Below, in pieces: positions 1-8,920 of a stretch of 64,000 nucleotides of DNA (its first letter is position 1; the number at the start of each line of letters is the position of its first letter). Position numbers and translations under genes: made by a program. The DNA comes from Thalassobacillus cyri. Its GTDB lineage: Bacteria > Bacillota > Bacilli > Bacillales > Halobacillaceae. The stretch spans positions 1 to 64,000 of the forward strand of contig NZ_FNQR01000021.1 of assembly GCF_900107755.1 (NCBI RefSeq). Direction: 5' to 3'. The notes below the pieces were generated by a model that saw only the letters and a list, made by a program, of their open reading frames with translations, searched no databases and was not told the DNA's origin.

Positions 1-35
1 ATGTGTAGTTTTTCTTCGGGGGTATACTGGCTCAT
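1..35 (-). CDS. Transposase OrfA, N-terminal fragment (cut by window edge)
   Basis: Eleven codons are visible, starting MSQYTPEEKLH, with AGGAGGTG ending seven bases before the ATG. The peptide start and its position just inside an IS-type terminal repeat fit the helix-turn-helix OrfA of an IS3-family transposase. The rest lies outside the window. The family assignment rests mostly on the terminal repeat. Confidence 0.5.
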   Translation of the reverse strand, partial: MSQYTPEEKLH

Positions 36-86
36 AAGAGCACCTCCTATTGTCAGATGAGTGTCCAACAATAGGGGTGCACTGCA
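1..86 (-). mobile_element. Terminal end of an IS3-family (IS150-like) insertion sequence
   Basis: Read on the - strand from 86, the sequence begins TGCAGTGCACCCCTATTGTT and continues into GGACACT. This resembles the terminal inverted repeat of IS150-group IS3 elements, which typically have a GTGCACCCC / TTGGACA core. It is followed by an AGGAGG ribosome binding site and an ATG at 35. Only this end is in the window, so the element's other end and any target duplication cannot be seen. Confidence 0.6.
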
Positions 87-356
87 CTTCGCCTTGCGGG
101 ATCTCAGCAATCATGTTCATCCCACAGGACTTTGAATTTGCATCATGAGAAATCACCGCACGAAGAAAATGCGTAGCATTTTCGAGGAGTCTCACCGTTT
201 TCCCTGCCACCATATGATTGTGAGAATCTCGAAACGTCTATCAAGAATCGTGTACTTTTGAACCAGAATGTACGATCAATCCGTGATTGTGATAGGCTTC
301 ACTCAAAAATTATATAAGGACATTCAAGAGCGTTTTCGATAATCTTTTTGCGGCAA

Positions 357-477
357 GGGGCGTAGGGGAAGGGTGAGACTCCTGCGGGAAAGGATAGACT
401 GGCAAGACCCCACAGAGCTTTAGCTCGAGGAGGCTTGCCGGCTTCCCCGCGGAAAGCGAATCCTTCCCCTGCGCCCC
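357..477. repeat. 121-nt imperfect palindromic intergenic repeat
   Basis: GGGGCGTAGGGGAAGG at 357-372 pairs with CCTTCCCCTGCGCCCC at 462-477, 15 Watson-Crick pairs and one wobble. Inner arms such as GGCAAG/CTTGCC also pair, with an AGCTTTAGCT apex. The GC content is much higher than in the flanks. Nothing coding is convincing here. It looks like a dispersed palindromic element of Bacillaceae intergenic regions, but copy number cannot be judged from one window. The rest of 87-580 shows no gene. Confidence 0.55.
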
Positions 478-584
478 TAGACATTACCAAACATCTCGAA
501 ATCAAGTCTTCAACTTTTCTACTCTATTTTTGAATAACTTTCTTGTGAAAAATCAACATGTTTAACTGAAAGTTGTAATAAAAA

Positions 585-613
585 ATCCGCACAGCCAAAG
601 GGCTATGCGGATT
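585..613 (-). terminator. Rho-independent terminator of acn
   Basis: CCGCACAGCC and GGCTATGCGG pair around an AAAG loop. On the - strand the stem is followed by a T-rich run, 8 bases past the acn stop codon. Confidence 0.85.
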
Positions 614-621
614 ATTGTTAA

Positions 622-3330
622 TTACTTCAATTTATTGCGGAGTACCATTTGCAGGATACCGCCATGACGGTAGTAGTCAATTTCCACTTCACTATCGAAG
701 CGCGCAACAACTTGGAATTCTTTTTTGTTGCCTTGTTCGTCAACTGCCGTCACATTTAGAAGATCGTGCGGCTTGACGTTTTCATCAACTTCAACATTGA
801 ACGTTTCGCGGCCAGTCAGACCTAAAGACTCAATGGTATCACCATCTTGGAATTGCAATGGCAGTACGCCCATCATAACAAGGTTGGAACGATGGATACG
901 TTCAAAGCTTTCCGCGATGACTGTTTTAATGCCAAGAAGGTCAGTACCTTTAGCAGCCCAGTCACGAGAGCTTCCCATACCATAGTCTTTTCCAGCAATG
1001 ACAAGCAAGCCTGTATCATCCTGCTGATATTTCATGGCAGCAGTATAGATAGGCATTACTTCTTCTGTCGGCCAGTAGGTAGTGAACCCGCCTTCTGTGC
1101 CTGGAGCCAGTTCATTACGGATACGAATGTTGGCAAATGTACCACGCATCATTACTTCATGGTTACCACGACGGGAACCGAAAGAGTTGAAGTTACGTGG
1201 GGATACACCTTTATCTTGCAAGTATTCGCCAGCAGGCATATCTTTTGGAATGGCTCCAGCTGGTGAAATATGGTCCGTCGTTACAGAATCACCGAATTTA
1301 CCGATAGCTCTTAGATTATTCAACGGTTTAACTGTAGTCGGTTCTGCAGATAGCCCTTCGAAAAATGGTGGGTTCTGGATGTAAGTAGACTCACTGTCCC
1401 AATCATATAACGGCTCATCGGTCGTATTGATTTCATTCCATTTCTCGTTAGAATTGAAGACATTTTCATATTCTTTACGGAAAATTTCAGGAGTCACAAC
1501 GCTTGCAACTTCTTTTTTGACTTCTTCCTGGGTTGGCCAGATGTCGCTGAAGTACACATCGTTGCCATCTTTGTCTTTTCCAATTGGTTCGTTTTTCAGG
1601 TCGATGTCCACTGTACCAGCCAATGCATAAGCGACAACCAATGGTGGTGAAGCCAGGTAGTTCGCTTTCACAAGCGGGTGGATACGTCCTTCAAAGTTAC
1701 GGTTACCGGATAGTACAGAAGAAACAGTCAAGTCGCTGCTTGCAATCGCTTCTTCGATTTCCGGCTTCAATGGACCGGAGTTACCGATACAAGTCGTACA
1801 GCCATAACCGACCAGGTTGAAACCTAGCTGGTTCAAGTATTCCATTAAGTTGGAATCTTCAAGGTAGCGTGTAACTACTTTAGAACCTGGTGCCAGGGAA
1901 GTCTTGACGTACTCAGGAACTTCCAACCCTTTTTTTACTGCTTTTTTAGCAACCAATCCAGCTCCCAGCATGACATGTGGGTTGGATGTGTTGGTACAGG
2001 ACGTGATTGCTGCAATTGCTAATGCACCGGTCTTCATGGTTGTACTCTTACCATCAGATAGGTCAAATGTGACATCCTTGTCGATTTCAGTCTTATCGAG
2101 ACCGAAACCTTGTGGACCAGTTGGAGCTGTCAACGCTTCGTTGAAGGACTCCTTCATTTTGGATAGAGGAATCAAATCCTGAGGACGCTTAGGACCAGAT
2201 AAGTTCGGCTCCAGCTCAGATAGATCGATTTCTACGAGCTCAGTGAATTCTGGATCCGGCAGCTCAGGAGAGTACCATAGATCGTTTTCTTTGCAATACT
2301 TTTCTACAAGTTCGATTTGCTCTTCACTGCGTCCGGTCAAGCGCAGGTAATCAAGGGATTCCCCGTCAACTGGGAAGAAACCGCAAGTAGCCCCATATTC
2401 AGGAGCCATGTTAGAAATGGTTGCCCGGTCGGCGAGCGGCATTTCTTGAAGTCCTGGGCCGAAGAATTCGACAAACTTACCGACAACTTTCTTCTCACGT
2501 AACACTTGGGTTACTTTCAAAGCTAAGTCAGTAGCAGTCGTTCCATTCGGGAAGCTTCCTTTCAGCTTGACACCGACAACTTCAGGAGCAGGGAAATAAG
2601 AAGGCTGACCCAGCATTCCTGCCTCCGCTTCGATACCACCGACGCCCCAGCCCAGGATACCAAGACCATTGATCATGGTGGTATGGGAGTCAGTACCGAC
2701 AAGTGTATCAGGATAAGTATCAGTTTCACCGTTTTCATTTTCAACAGCGTGTACAACATTAGCCAGGTATTCGAGGTTTACCTGGTGGACGATACCAGTC
2801 GCTGGTGGAACCGCACGGTAGTTATCAAAAGCTTTTTGAGCCCAATGCAGGAATTCATAACGTTCCGCATTCCGTTCAAATTCCAATTCCATATTTATTT
2901 GTAATGCTTTCTCTGTACCATAAGCATCTACCTGGACAGAGTGGTCGATTACAAGGTCGACTGGGACTTCAGGGTTGATTTTCTCCGGGCTTCCTCCCAT
3001 ATCAACCATTGCTTTTCTTAATGAAGCAAGGTCAACCACAGCAGGTACCCCTGTAAAGTCTTGCAGGATTACACGAGACGGTTTGAAAGGTACGTCTTCC
3101 CCTTTTGCATCTTTTGTACCCCATTTTGCAAGGCTTTCCACATGCTCGTCTTTGATGACACGGCCGTCATGTTGACGAAGCAATGATTCCAGCAAGATAC
3201 GGATGGAGAAAGGCAAGCGTGAAACTTTGCCTAATCCAGCATCTTCTAATGCTTTCAGTTGGTAGTAGTTGTAGGACTTACCATTGAGTTCAAATTGTTT
3301 TTTTGCATTGTAAGCATTATTGTTTGCCAA
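622..3330 (-). CDS. acnA: Aconitate hydratase (aconitase)
   Basis: This gene encodes the TCA-cycle enzyme that interconverts citrate and isocitrate via cis-aconitate, a cytosolic [4Fe-4S] protein related to B. subtilis CitB (909 aa). Cluster ligands are visible in '[10 protein letters not shown]' and in '[14 protein letters not shown]'. The C-terminal swivel domain includes '[12 protein letters not shown]'. The start is a judgement. A TTG at 3330 has an AGAGG sequence just upstream and gives 902 aa beginning (M)ANNNAYN, like CitB. A second in-frame TTG at 3372 would add 14 residues. The gene is divergent from sspO, as in B. subtilis. Confidence 0.95.
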   Translation of the reverse strand: MANNNAYNAKKQFELNGKSYNYYQLKALEDAGLGKVSRLPFSIRILLESLLRQHDGRVIKDEHVESLAKWGTKDAKGEDVPFKPSRVILQDFTGVPAVVDLASLRKAMVDMGGSPEKINPEVPVDLVIDHSVQVDAYGTEKALQINMELEFERNAERYEFLHWAQKAFDNYRAVPPATGIVHQVNLEYLANVVHAVENENGETDTYPDTLVGTDSHTTMINGLGILGWGVGGIEAEAGMLGQPSYFPAPEVVGVKLKGSFPNGTTATDLALKVTQVLREKKVVGKFVEFFGPGLQEMPLADRATISNMAPEYGATCGFFPVDGESLDYLRLTGRSEEQIELVEKYCKENDLWYSPELPDPEFTELVEIDLSELEPNLSGPKRPQDLIPLSKMKESFNEALTAPTGPQGFGLDKTEIDKDVTFDLSDGKSTTMKTGALAIAAITSCTNTSNPHVMLGAGLVAKKAVKKGLEVPEYVKTSLAPGSKVVTRYLEDSNLMEYLNQLGFNLVGYGCTTCIGNSGPLKPEIEEAIASSDLTVSSVLSGNRNFEGRIHPLVKANYLASPPLVVAYALAGTVDIDLKNEPIGKDKDGNDVYFSDIWPTQEEVKKEVASVVTPEIFRKEYENVFNSNEKWNEINTTDEPLYDWDSESTYIQNPPFFEGLSAEPTTVKPLNNLRAIGKFGDSVTTDHISPAGAIPKDMPAGEYLQDKGVSPRNFNSFGSRRGNHEVMMRGTFANIRIRNELAPGTEGGFTTYWPTEEVMPIYTAAMKYQQDDTGLLVIAGKDYGMGSSRDWAAKGTDLLGIKTVIAESFERIHRSNLVMMGVLPLQFQDGDTIESLGLTGRETFNVEVDENVKPHDLLNVTAVDEQGNKKEFQVVARFDSEVEIDYYRHGGILQMVLRNKLK

Positions 3331-3453
3331 TTTTCCTCTTACCCCCTCAGATGGAATTGAATAGTGCCGCAATCATTCGACTACACTATTCGTTAAATTC
3401 GATTTGTTACTTTTTTCAGAAAAAGTTCACAAATATGCATCTATCATTGTAAA

Positions 3454-3467
3454 TGAAAACGATTTAG
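3454..3467. promoter_or_regulatory. Candidate cre (CcpA) site in the acn-sspO intergenic region
   Basis: TGAAAACGATTTAG matches 12 of 14 positions of the cre consensus TGWAANCGNTNWCA and lies about 120 bp upstream of the acn start. Carbon control of citB is known in B. subtilis. This assignment is by motif only. Confidence 0.3.
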
Positions 3468-3527
3468 AAGTAAATTAAATTGGTCAATTTTTGTCACACT
3501 ATAGGTATGAGAAGGAGGTGGACGACG

Positions 3528-3677
3528 TTGACAACGAGAAAAGCGAACCATGTACGACCGGGAATGAATGCTGCCAAAGCACAAGGTGGCGGTGCAGGAT
3601 ATCAAGAGGAAACCCCGCGTGAACCATTGACAGCAGAAGAAAGGATGTTCAATAAAAAGAAAAAGAAAAACCAGTAA
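3528..3677 (+). CDS. sspO: Small acid-soluble spore protein O
   Basis: A 49-aa lysine-rich peptide containing '[20 protein letters not shown]' and ending in KKKKKNQ. It closely matches B. subtilis SspO (RKANHV-GMN-AK-QG-GAGY ... LTEEER). SspO is a minor forespore protein of the spore core. The start is a TTG seven bases after GGAGGTGG-type Shine-Dalgarno sequence (GAAGGAGGTGGACGACG). It is divergent from acn and is followed after an intervening - strand gene by sspP. In B. subtilis the two ssp genes are adjacent and probably co-transcribed by sigma-G. Confidence 0.85.
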   Translation: MTTRKANHVRPGMNAAKAQGGGAGYQEETPREPLTAEERMFNKKKKKNQ

Positions 3678-3699
3678 CTGTAGATATAGAGACGATAAA

Positions 3700-3732
3700 A
3701 AAACAGACGCCCGAGGGGAGCGTCTGTTTTTT
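3700..3732. terminator. Bidirectional terminator between sspO and the 85-aa gene
   Basis: AACAGACGC and GCGTCTGTT form a perfect stem flanked by A-run and T-run on either side, so it can serve both converging genes. Confidence 0.85.
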
Positions 3733-3988
3733 AAAGCAGTTGATTTCTTATTTTGTCCAACTGTTCTTTGTAAGACTTCAATTGAGTTTCCTGATGCTCA
3801 CTTGCTACAGTCAATGCTTTTTCAACTTGCTGGTAGGCCTGATTCACTTCTTCCTTTAGATGGGCCAGCTCTGTGCCGTAGTCTGCTTCATGAATGGCCA
3901 TCAAGATATCATCTGCAGTACGCTCTGCATCATTGACTTTATTTGACGCATGTTGGAATGCTTCTTGTTTGTTTTGATAATAACTCAC
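3731..3988 (-). CDS. Small coiled-coil protein, YtzC/DUF2524-like
   Basis: An 85-aa, mostly helical, charged protein without signal peptide or membrane segment. The pattern of short helices and the C-terminal 'QLKSYKEQLDKIRNQLL' resemble the DUF2524 (YtzC) family of Bacillus, whose function is unknown; this is recognition from memory and only moderate. The start is GTG after AAAGAGGTG. The gene lies between sspO and sspP on the opposite strand, which breaks the usual sspO-sspP pair. Confidence 0.6.
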   Translation of the reverse strand: MSYYQNKQEAFQHASNKVNDAERTADDILMAIHEADYGTELAHLKEEVNQAYQQVEKALTVASEHQETQLKSYKEQLDKIRNQLL

Positions 3989-4165
3989 ACAGACACCTCT
4001 TTTTTGTACTTTTGAAAAGTTTACTTTGTCTAAGGATTAAAGTATAAGAAAAACTAAAGCTTACACTACAGGAACTTGGCGATAGGCCAAGTTGTTCTAA
4101 TGAATAGCATGCACCAGACAAAAGTTTTCCATACATATCATTCGACAAAAGCTCAAATCCTAAGC

Positions 4166-4294
4166 ATGAAAGGAGCGATTACCATCACACATTCCAGAAA
4201 AGATAAACAACCAAATCAACCGTTAAAAGGTTCTAAAAAAGTGAAAAACCAAAATCATTCCCGTCAAAAAAAGCATGCTTCTCATGACATGTGA
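4166..4294 (+). CDS. sspP: Small acid-soluble spore protein P
   Basis: The C-terminal part reads 'GSKKVKNQNHSRQKKHASHD' plus M and matches B. subtilis SspP (GSKKVKNRNH-RQKH--SHDM). The start is unclear. The only ATG, at 4166, has no Shine-Dalgarno sequence before it. The strong AAAGGAG lies inside that reading frame at 4169-4175, correctly spaced for an ATC at 4184 (or ATT at 4178). This may be a non-AUG start giving about 36 residues. The 3' end overlaps the selA 3' end by 13 bp in convergent orientation. Confidence 0.75.
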   Translation: MKGAITITHSRKDKQPNQPLKGSKKVKNQNHSRQKKHASHDM

Positions 4295-5679
4295 TCTTCC
4301 AACTCTTGCATAGCTTGTATTAATGTCTCGATTTCCGTTTCTGCTATGGTACGGAAATCGAGAAAATAAGATTCATCGATTAAACGTCCGATGACTGCCG
4401 GACGACGCATACGTAAATATTTTTCAATCTCATGTGAGGGCATTTCAGTGGCTGTTACCCTGATACCATAGCTTGGAAGCTCAACTTCAGGCATAGTACC
4501 CCCGCCAACCTTGGAGATACACGCTTGGATTCCAAACTTCAGACGGTGTAAATTTTCTACTTCTCTTACAAATCCTTCGGCAGTTCTTTTTATTTCCTCC
4601 ACTGATTTTGTGATATCCCGGTAAACATAATTTCCTTGGGACAGATTATCCCGTTCATATTCCTGCAACGTACTTTCTAATGCTGCCAGCGTCATTTTAT
4701 CAACCCGAAGCACTCGAGCCAACTGATGCTTTTTCAATAAGTCGATATATTTCTTTTTTCCTGCTATGATTCCAGCCTGCGGGCCGCCTAACAGTTTGTC
4801 TCCACTGAAAGATACAATGTCTGCACCCGTGGCCAGCACGTCACGTACCCCTGGTTCCTTGCCGATATTGCGGGACTGGTAATCCACGATCGATCCGCTC
4901 CCTAAATCTTCATAAAAAATCATATTATTTTCTTGTGCTAACGGTACGAGGCTTGAGCTTGATTGTGACTCCGTAAACCCTTCCATATAAAAGTTACTCG
5001 TATGCACTTTCATGATCATGGCTGTTTCTTCATCGATAGCTTCTTCATAATCAAAGAGGTGGGTTTTATTGGTAGTCCCTACTTCGGTCAACAGTGCATC
5101 GCTTTCCTCCATCACTTTCGATACACGAAAACTGCCACCTATTTCTACCAGCTCCCCCCGTGATACGATAACTTTTTTTCCTTTTGCCAACGCTCTTAAC
5201 ACGAGATAGACTGCACCAGCATTATTATTGACTACCATTGCTGCTTCAGCCCCGGTTATTTGTTTCAAGCGTTCTTCCAGTATCGAGTGGCGGGAACCTC
5301 GCTTCCCTTTTTTAATATCGTACTCTAAATTCGAATAATTTCCAGCAACTTCGCTTACACGCGCGATAGCCTTTTCACTTAATCTCGCTCTTCCGAGATT
5401 GGTATGGAGCACTGTGCCGGTGCCGTTAATGACTTTATGTAAAGCTGGTTGTTCCCATAGGTTTGCAGCCTGCTTCACCTTATTGGTGATGATGTTGGTA
5501 AATCGATCCGCTTGTATATGATCACCATTCAGGATATCCTGTCTGAGTGATTCAACCGCTTGTTGTATCCAAACCGTCCACAATTTTTCTGTAACCTGGT
5601 GTTCTTTACGAATAGCAACGATGTCAGCTTGTCTTTGTAGTGCATCTACGGGAGGTATTTGCCGCAGCAGTTCATTCAT
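4282..5679 (-). CDS. selA: L-seryl-tRNA(Sec) selenium transferase
   Basis: SelA is the PLP enzyme that converts Ser-tRNA(Sec) to Sec-tRNA(Sec) using selenophosphate. At 465 aa it matches the family length (E. coli 463). Recognisable motifs are 'NGTGTVLHTNLGRARLS', 'VNNNAGAVYL' and the PLP-lysine segment 'SFSGDKLLGGPQAGII' near residue 295. The start ATG has AGGAGG upstream. It is transcribed away from selD, from which it is separated by about 155 bp that include a hairpin. Confidence 0.97.
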   Translation of the reverse strand: MNELLRQIPPVDALQRQADIVAIRKEHQVTEKLWTVWIQQAVESLRQDILNGDHIQADRFTNIITNKVKQAANLWEQPALHKVINGTGTVLHTNLGRARLSEKAIARVSEVAGNYSNLEYDIKKGKRGSRHSILEERLKQITGAEAAMVVNNNAGAVYLVLRALAKGKKVIVSRGELVEIGGSFRVSKVMEESDALLTEVGTTNKTHLFDYEEAIDEETAMIMKVHTSNFYMEGFTESQSSSSLVPLAQENNMIFYEDLGSGSIVDYQSRNIGKEPGVRDVLATGADIVSFSGDKLLGGPQAGIIAGKKKYIDLLKKHQLARVLRVDKMTLAALESTLQEYERDNLSQGNYVYRDITKSVEEIKRTAEGFVREVENLHRLKFGIQACISKVGGGTMPEVELPSYGIRVTATEMPSHEIEKYLRMRRPAVIGRLIDESYFLDFRTIAETEIETLIQAMQELEDHMS

Positions 5680-5729
5680 TCCGTATCCTCCTCTCCCTTA
5701 TTCAGTTATCAGTATATCCATTTTTAGGC

Positions 5730-5772
5730 TATAATTAAAATAACCGCTCTTCAATTGTGCAGAGCGGTTTCG
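5730..5772 (+). promoter_or_regulatory. selD promoter -10 and 5'-terminal leader hairpin
   Basis: A perfect TATAAT sits at 5730-5735 with no clear -35. Immediately after the expected start point, AACCGCTCT (5742-5750) pairs with AGAGCGGTT (5761-5769) around a 10-nt loop. The selD mRNA would therefore begin with this hairpin. It lacks a real T-run, so a stabilising or regulatory role is as likely as termination. Confidence 0.45.
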
Positions 5773-5835
5773 TAAGGCGCCTGAATTTAATCTTCTTGTC
5801 CCCCTGTATTATACTAGGTTTTAGGAGGTGGAATG

Positions 5836-6891
5836 ATGAGTAAAGAAGAAATCATCCGATTGACCGCATTATCGACGAAAGCTGGCTGAGGATGCAAAAT
5901 AGGTCCTGAAGACCTGTCGCACGTGCTGCGACAAATCAACACACCTCAAGCAAATGCAAACGTCTTAGTGGGTTCTGGTACCAATGATGATGCAGGTGTA
6001 TATAAATTGACTGAAGAGATTGCCATGATTCAATCTGTCGATTATTTCACACCGATTGTTGATGATGCCTACGACTTTGGCCAAATAGCTGCTGCTAATG
6101 CCCTGAGTGATATATACGCGATGGGTGGTACAGTCAAAACCGGCCTGAACATCGTCGGCTATCCGATTAAAAAATTAGGTCCGGAAATATTAGCTGCGAT
6201 TCTGCAAGGAGCCCAGGATAAAATGGCTGAAGCGGGTGGTGATATTATTGGAGGACACTCCATTGATGACCAGGAACCAAAGTTTGGCATGGCTGTTACC
6301 GGTATTGCCCACCCGGCAAGAATTTATCAAAATTCTACCGCCAAACCGGGTGATGTCCTTGTCCTTACCAAGCCAATTGGCGTCGGTATCCATACCACTG
6401 CAATTAAGAGGGATCTTCTTGAACTGCATGAGACGCAACTTGTCACTAATACCATGGCTGCTTTGAACAAAAAAGCTTCCGAACTTCTGGCTGACTATCA
6501 GGTAAATGCAGTAACTGATGTCACCGGCTTTGGACTTTTAGGGCACGCGTTTGAAATGTCCAAAGGCAGTGGAGTGAGTCTCCATATTTCTAACAACCAA
6601 ATTCCACAACTTGATAGGACATTAGAGTTAGCAGAAAATGGAGTCGTTCCAGGGGGCTCTAAGGCTAACCATTCCTGGCTTGAAGGTCAGGTCAATTACC
6701 ACCAGGAGCTGACTGAAGCACAACAGCTCGTTTTATGTGATGCCATCACTTCCGGTGGATTATTGATTTCTATGCCGAAGGGTGAAGCTCAATCCTATGT
6801 CGAATCATTTAACCGGACAGCTGACACAACTGCTGCCATAATCGGCGAGGTAAAAGAGCAAGAAAAAATAAGGATTACTGTCCATCCATAA
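5836..6891 (+). CDS. selD: Selenophosphate synthetase, predicted selenoprotein (in-frame TGA = Sec18)
   Basis: SelD makes selenophosphate from selenide and ATP, the selenium donor for SelA. The reading frame starts at ATG 5836 after AGGAGGTGG and reads SKEEIIRLTALSTKAG, then TGA at 5887-5889, then GCKIGPEDLSHVLRQI and the rest of a normal SelD. The TGA aligns with catalytic Cys17 of E. coli SelD ('GAGCGCKI'), so it should encode selenocysteine; the product is 351 aa. A hairpin starts 11 nt after the TGA. Later family motifs are 'IQSVDYFTPIVDDAYDFGQI', 'GGHSIDD' and 'DVTGFGLLGHAFEM'. Gene callers that treat TGA as stop would begin at GTG 5923 and lose the active site. All partners (selA, selB, selC) lie nearby. 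Confidence 0.95.
5887..5933 (+). promoter_or_regulatory. SECIS element of selD (TGA codon plus downstream hairpins)
   Basis: AGGTC (5901-5905) and GACCT (5911-5915) close a CTGAA loop that lies about 16 nt past the TGA, the spacing used by bacterial SECIS elements that bind SelB. A second, perfect 7-bp hairpin TGTCGCA/TGCGACA (5915-5933) follows directly and shares one base with the first. The position is direct; the SelB-binding role is inferred. Confidence 0.75.
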
Positions 6892-6893
6892 CA

Positions 6894-6933
6894 AAGAGGC
6901 TGTCTATGGAAAAACTTTCCTAGTCGGCCTCTT
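6894..6933. terminator. Convergent terminator between selD and selB
   Basis: AAGAGGCTG and CGGCCTCTT pair with one wobble around a long A/T-rich loop. It overlaps the last codons of selB and follows the selD stop. Confidence 0.55.
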
Positions 6934-8854
6934 GTTCATGCACGGAATTAAAATATACCTCAGGTTTCTTCAACCATTTCCTGACACTTTCCACCCTGAT
7001 GGTCATACCGGCATCATCGCTTTTTTCCAACAAAGGTACAAGGTATTTACGCGATACCTGGAACGTCTCTTTCGCTTCTTTTAAAGAGAATACATTTTCT
7101 GTGACTTCGTATAATCGTTCAAAATGATCACGAATCGGATTGATATGGACAATATGTTTATCGTCTATTTCCCATGCTGACTGCTGTTGCAAAAAGAACA
7201 GACGCAATTCTTTCATCCAATCAGCCGGTATGGCATGCTCACATCCATAATCATCCCATTCCTTCACTTGAAGGCCATCATTCATCCAATCCCTTTTTAA
7301 CGTATTCATCAGCTTCGTCCATTTTTCAGGAAAATATGGTGAAAATTCCGGAAGTGCAACAAATGGTCCTGTTGCTTTTAATTCGCCACTCTCGATCCAG
7401 GTATCTACCAATTGACTCCCTACAGATTTTTTCAAAGGAAGCTGAGTGACTACCTCCGGTTTATTTTTCCCAGCCCTGAGCGGGTAAAGATGATGGTACT
7501 CCCTCAAACGCTCCATAACGTTATGAAGCATTCGCTCATTTTCCGAAACGAGCATATATCCTTTATTCACTTTGATGATCCGTTGCCGGTCTATTTGGGA
7601 AGCTAAAAGGTTCTCTAATTGTTCTTCATCCATGGAGGTCTCTTTTAGTAATTGCTGTATATTCAGCCATTTGTACGTTTGTAACAGATTTTCCAAAAAT
7701 TCTTCTGGGGTAGTCCTGCTTTTTTCTTTCAGCATTTCGATCGTCTCATAACTGAATTTATGCTTTCCTGCATTCGGATCGATCACCACTCCCCCTCCGA
7801 TTGTTTCCACTGGTGTAGGCCTGCGAAGTATGAATCGGTCTCCTCTCTTGGCTACAATAGGCTCGTCTAATCGAAGCTGGCAAAAAATTTCTTCTGTGCT
7901 TTCTGTTACCTCGTTCCGATCAAAGAACACTATTCTCCCAGCCGCCTGCGTTGTACCGATATATATGTTCATTGGGGCTCGCTGCTTGATCGGATAACGA
8001 AGTTCATCAATCAATGTCATGCGTACGTCGATAGTTTTGGTAACCAGGAAAGCATCATTTTTCACCATGACATCCCCTCGCTTAACGTCCTCCTTACCAA
8101 TCCCGGTAATATTAACAGCGGCACGCTGCCCTGCAAACGCCTGCTCTACTGGTTCATGGTGAACCTGGATTTGTCTGATTCTCGCTTTTTTATGTTGGGG
8201 GAGTAAAGTGATATGATCCTCTGCCATCAGACTTCCTTCAAAAATGGTTCCCCTGACAATCGTTCCCTGGCCTTTGATTGTAAAAGACTGATCGATCGGC
8301 ATACGGAAGGAACCTGTTGTATCCCGAGGGGGCTGGTCAGCAACCTTCTTTTCAATCAATTGTTCCAGCTCGGTAACCCCCTTCCCGGAAAGGCTGTCGA
8401 CAAATAGCAAGTCCGAATGCTGATAACTTTTCCCACTAATATACGAACGAATATCTTCTTCTACTAATTCCTTCATATCCTCATCAATCAAATCAGCTTT
8501 TGTAACTACCAATATAGCCTCTTCCACGCCAAGCAAGGATAATATATCCATATGCTCCTTGGTTTGCGGCATGATTCCTTCATCACCGGCAACTACTATG
8601 ATAACCAAATCTATACCAGCAACCCCCGCTATCATTTGTCTGATGAATTTTTCGTGGCCTGGTACATCAATAATCGATACATTCAGATCATGGTTTTGCA
8701 ATTTCAAAGGGGCAAACCCCGGTTCGATGGAAATATTACGGCTTTTTTCTTCTTTCAGACGATCGGTATCCACCTCTGTCAAAGCTTTTGTCAATGCTGT
8801 TTTCCCATGATCGATATGGCCAGCCATACCAATGGTATAATATCGTTTCAGCAT
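6920..8854 (-). CDS. selB: Selenocysteine-specific elongation factor SelB
   Basis: SelB is the GTPase that brings Sec-tRNA(Sec) to UGA codons carrying a SECIS. The protein begins MLKRYYTIGMAGHIDHGKTA, with G1 'GHIDHGKT', G3 'DVPGH' and G4 'TKAD', followed by EF-Tu-like beta-barrel domains and four C-terminal winged-helix repeats for SECIS RNA (about residues 380-644). I chose the ATG at 8854, which has GAGGG upstream; an upstream in-frame start at 8902 would add a non-conserved tail. The length of 644 aa fits the family. A sensor kinase gene lies 66 bp upstream on the same strand, so they may be co-transcribed. Confidence 0.96.
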   Translation of the reverse strand: MLKRYYTIGMAGHIDHGKTALTKALTEVDTDRLKEEKSRNISIEPGFAPLKLQNHDLNVSIIDVPGHEKFIRQMIAGVAGIDLVIIVVAGDEGIMPQTKEHMDILSLLGVEEAILVVTKADLIDEDMKELVEEDIRSYISGKSYQHSDLLFVDSLSGKGVTELEQLIEKKVADQPPRDTTGSFRMPIDQSFTIKGQGTIVRGTIFEGSLMAEDHITLLPQHKKARIRQIQVHHEPVEQAFAGQRAAVNITGIGKEDVKRGDVMVKNDAFLVTKTIDVRMTLIDELRYPIKQRAPMNIYIGTTQAAGRIVFFDRNEVTESTEEIFCQLRLDEPIVAKRGDRFILRRPTPVETIGGGVVIDPNAGKHKFSYETIEMLKEKSRTTPEEFLENLLQTYKWLNIQQLLKETSMDEEQLENLLASQIDRQRIIKVNKGYMLVSENERMLHNVMERLREYHHLYPLRAGKNKPEVVTQLPLKKSVGSQLVDTWIESGELKATGPFVALPEFSPYFPEKWTKLMNTLKRDWMNDGLQVKEWDDYGCEHAIPADWMKELRLFFLQQQSAWEIDDKHIVHINPIRDHFERLYEVTENVFSLKEAKETFQVSRKYLVPLLEKSDDAGMTIRVESVRKWLKKPEVYFNSVHEQEAD

Positions 8855-8920
8855 AATATCCCTCTTTTCTTTCAGCTGGGTTGGAATCCATAAGAAAAAC
8901 ACGCTTGCATGGCAAACGTG

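Noticed and set aside
299..505. A 68-codon frame on the - strand downstream of acn
   Set aside because: It lies across the palindromic repeat, has no RBS and its composition reflects the GC-rich repeat.
725..3175. Several open frames of 60-140 codons on the + strand opposite acn
   Set aside because: They are antisense shadows of a highly conserved gene and have no RBS or independent signal.
5923..6891. selD starting at GTG 5923 as a truncated enzyme
   Set aside because: That start has no RBS and removes the catalytic segment; the upstream frame with TGA as Sec is complete and well supported.
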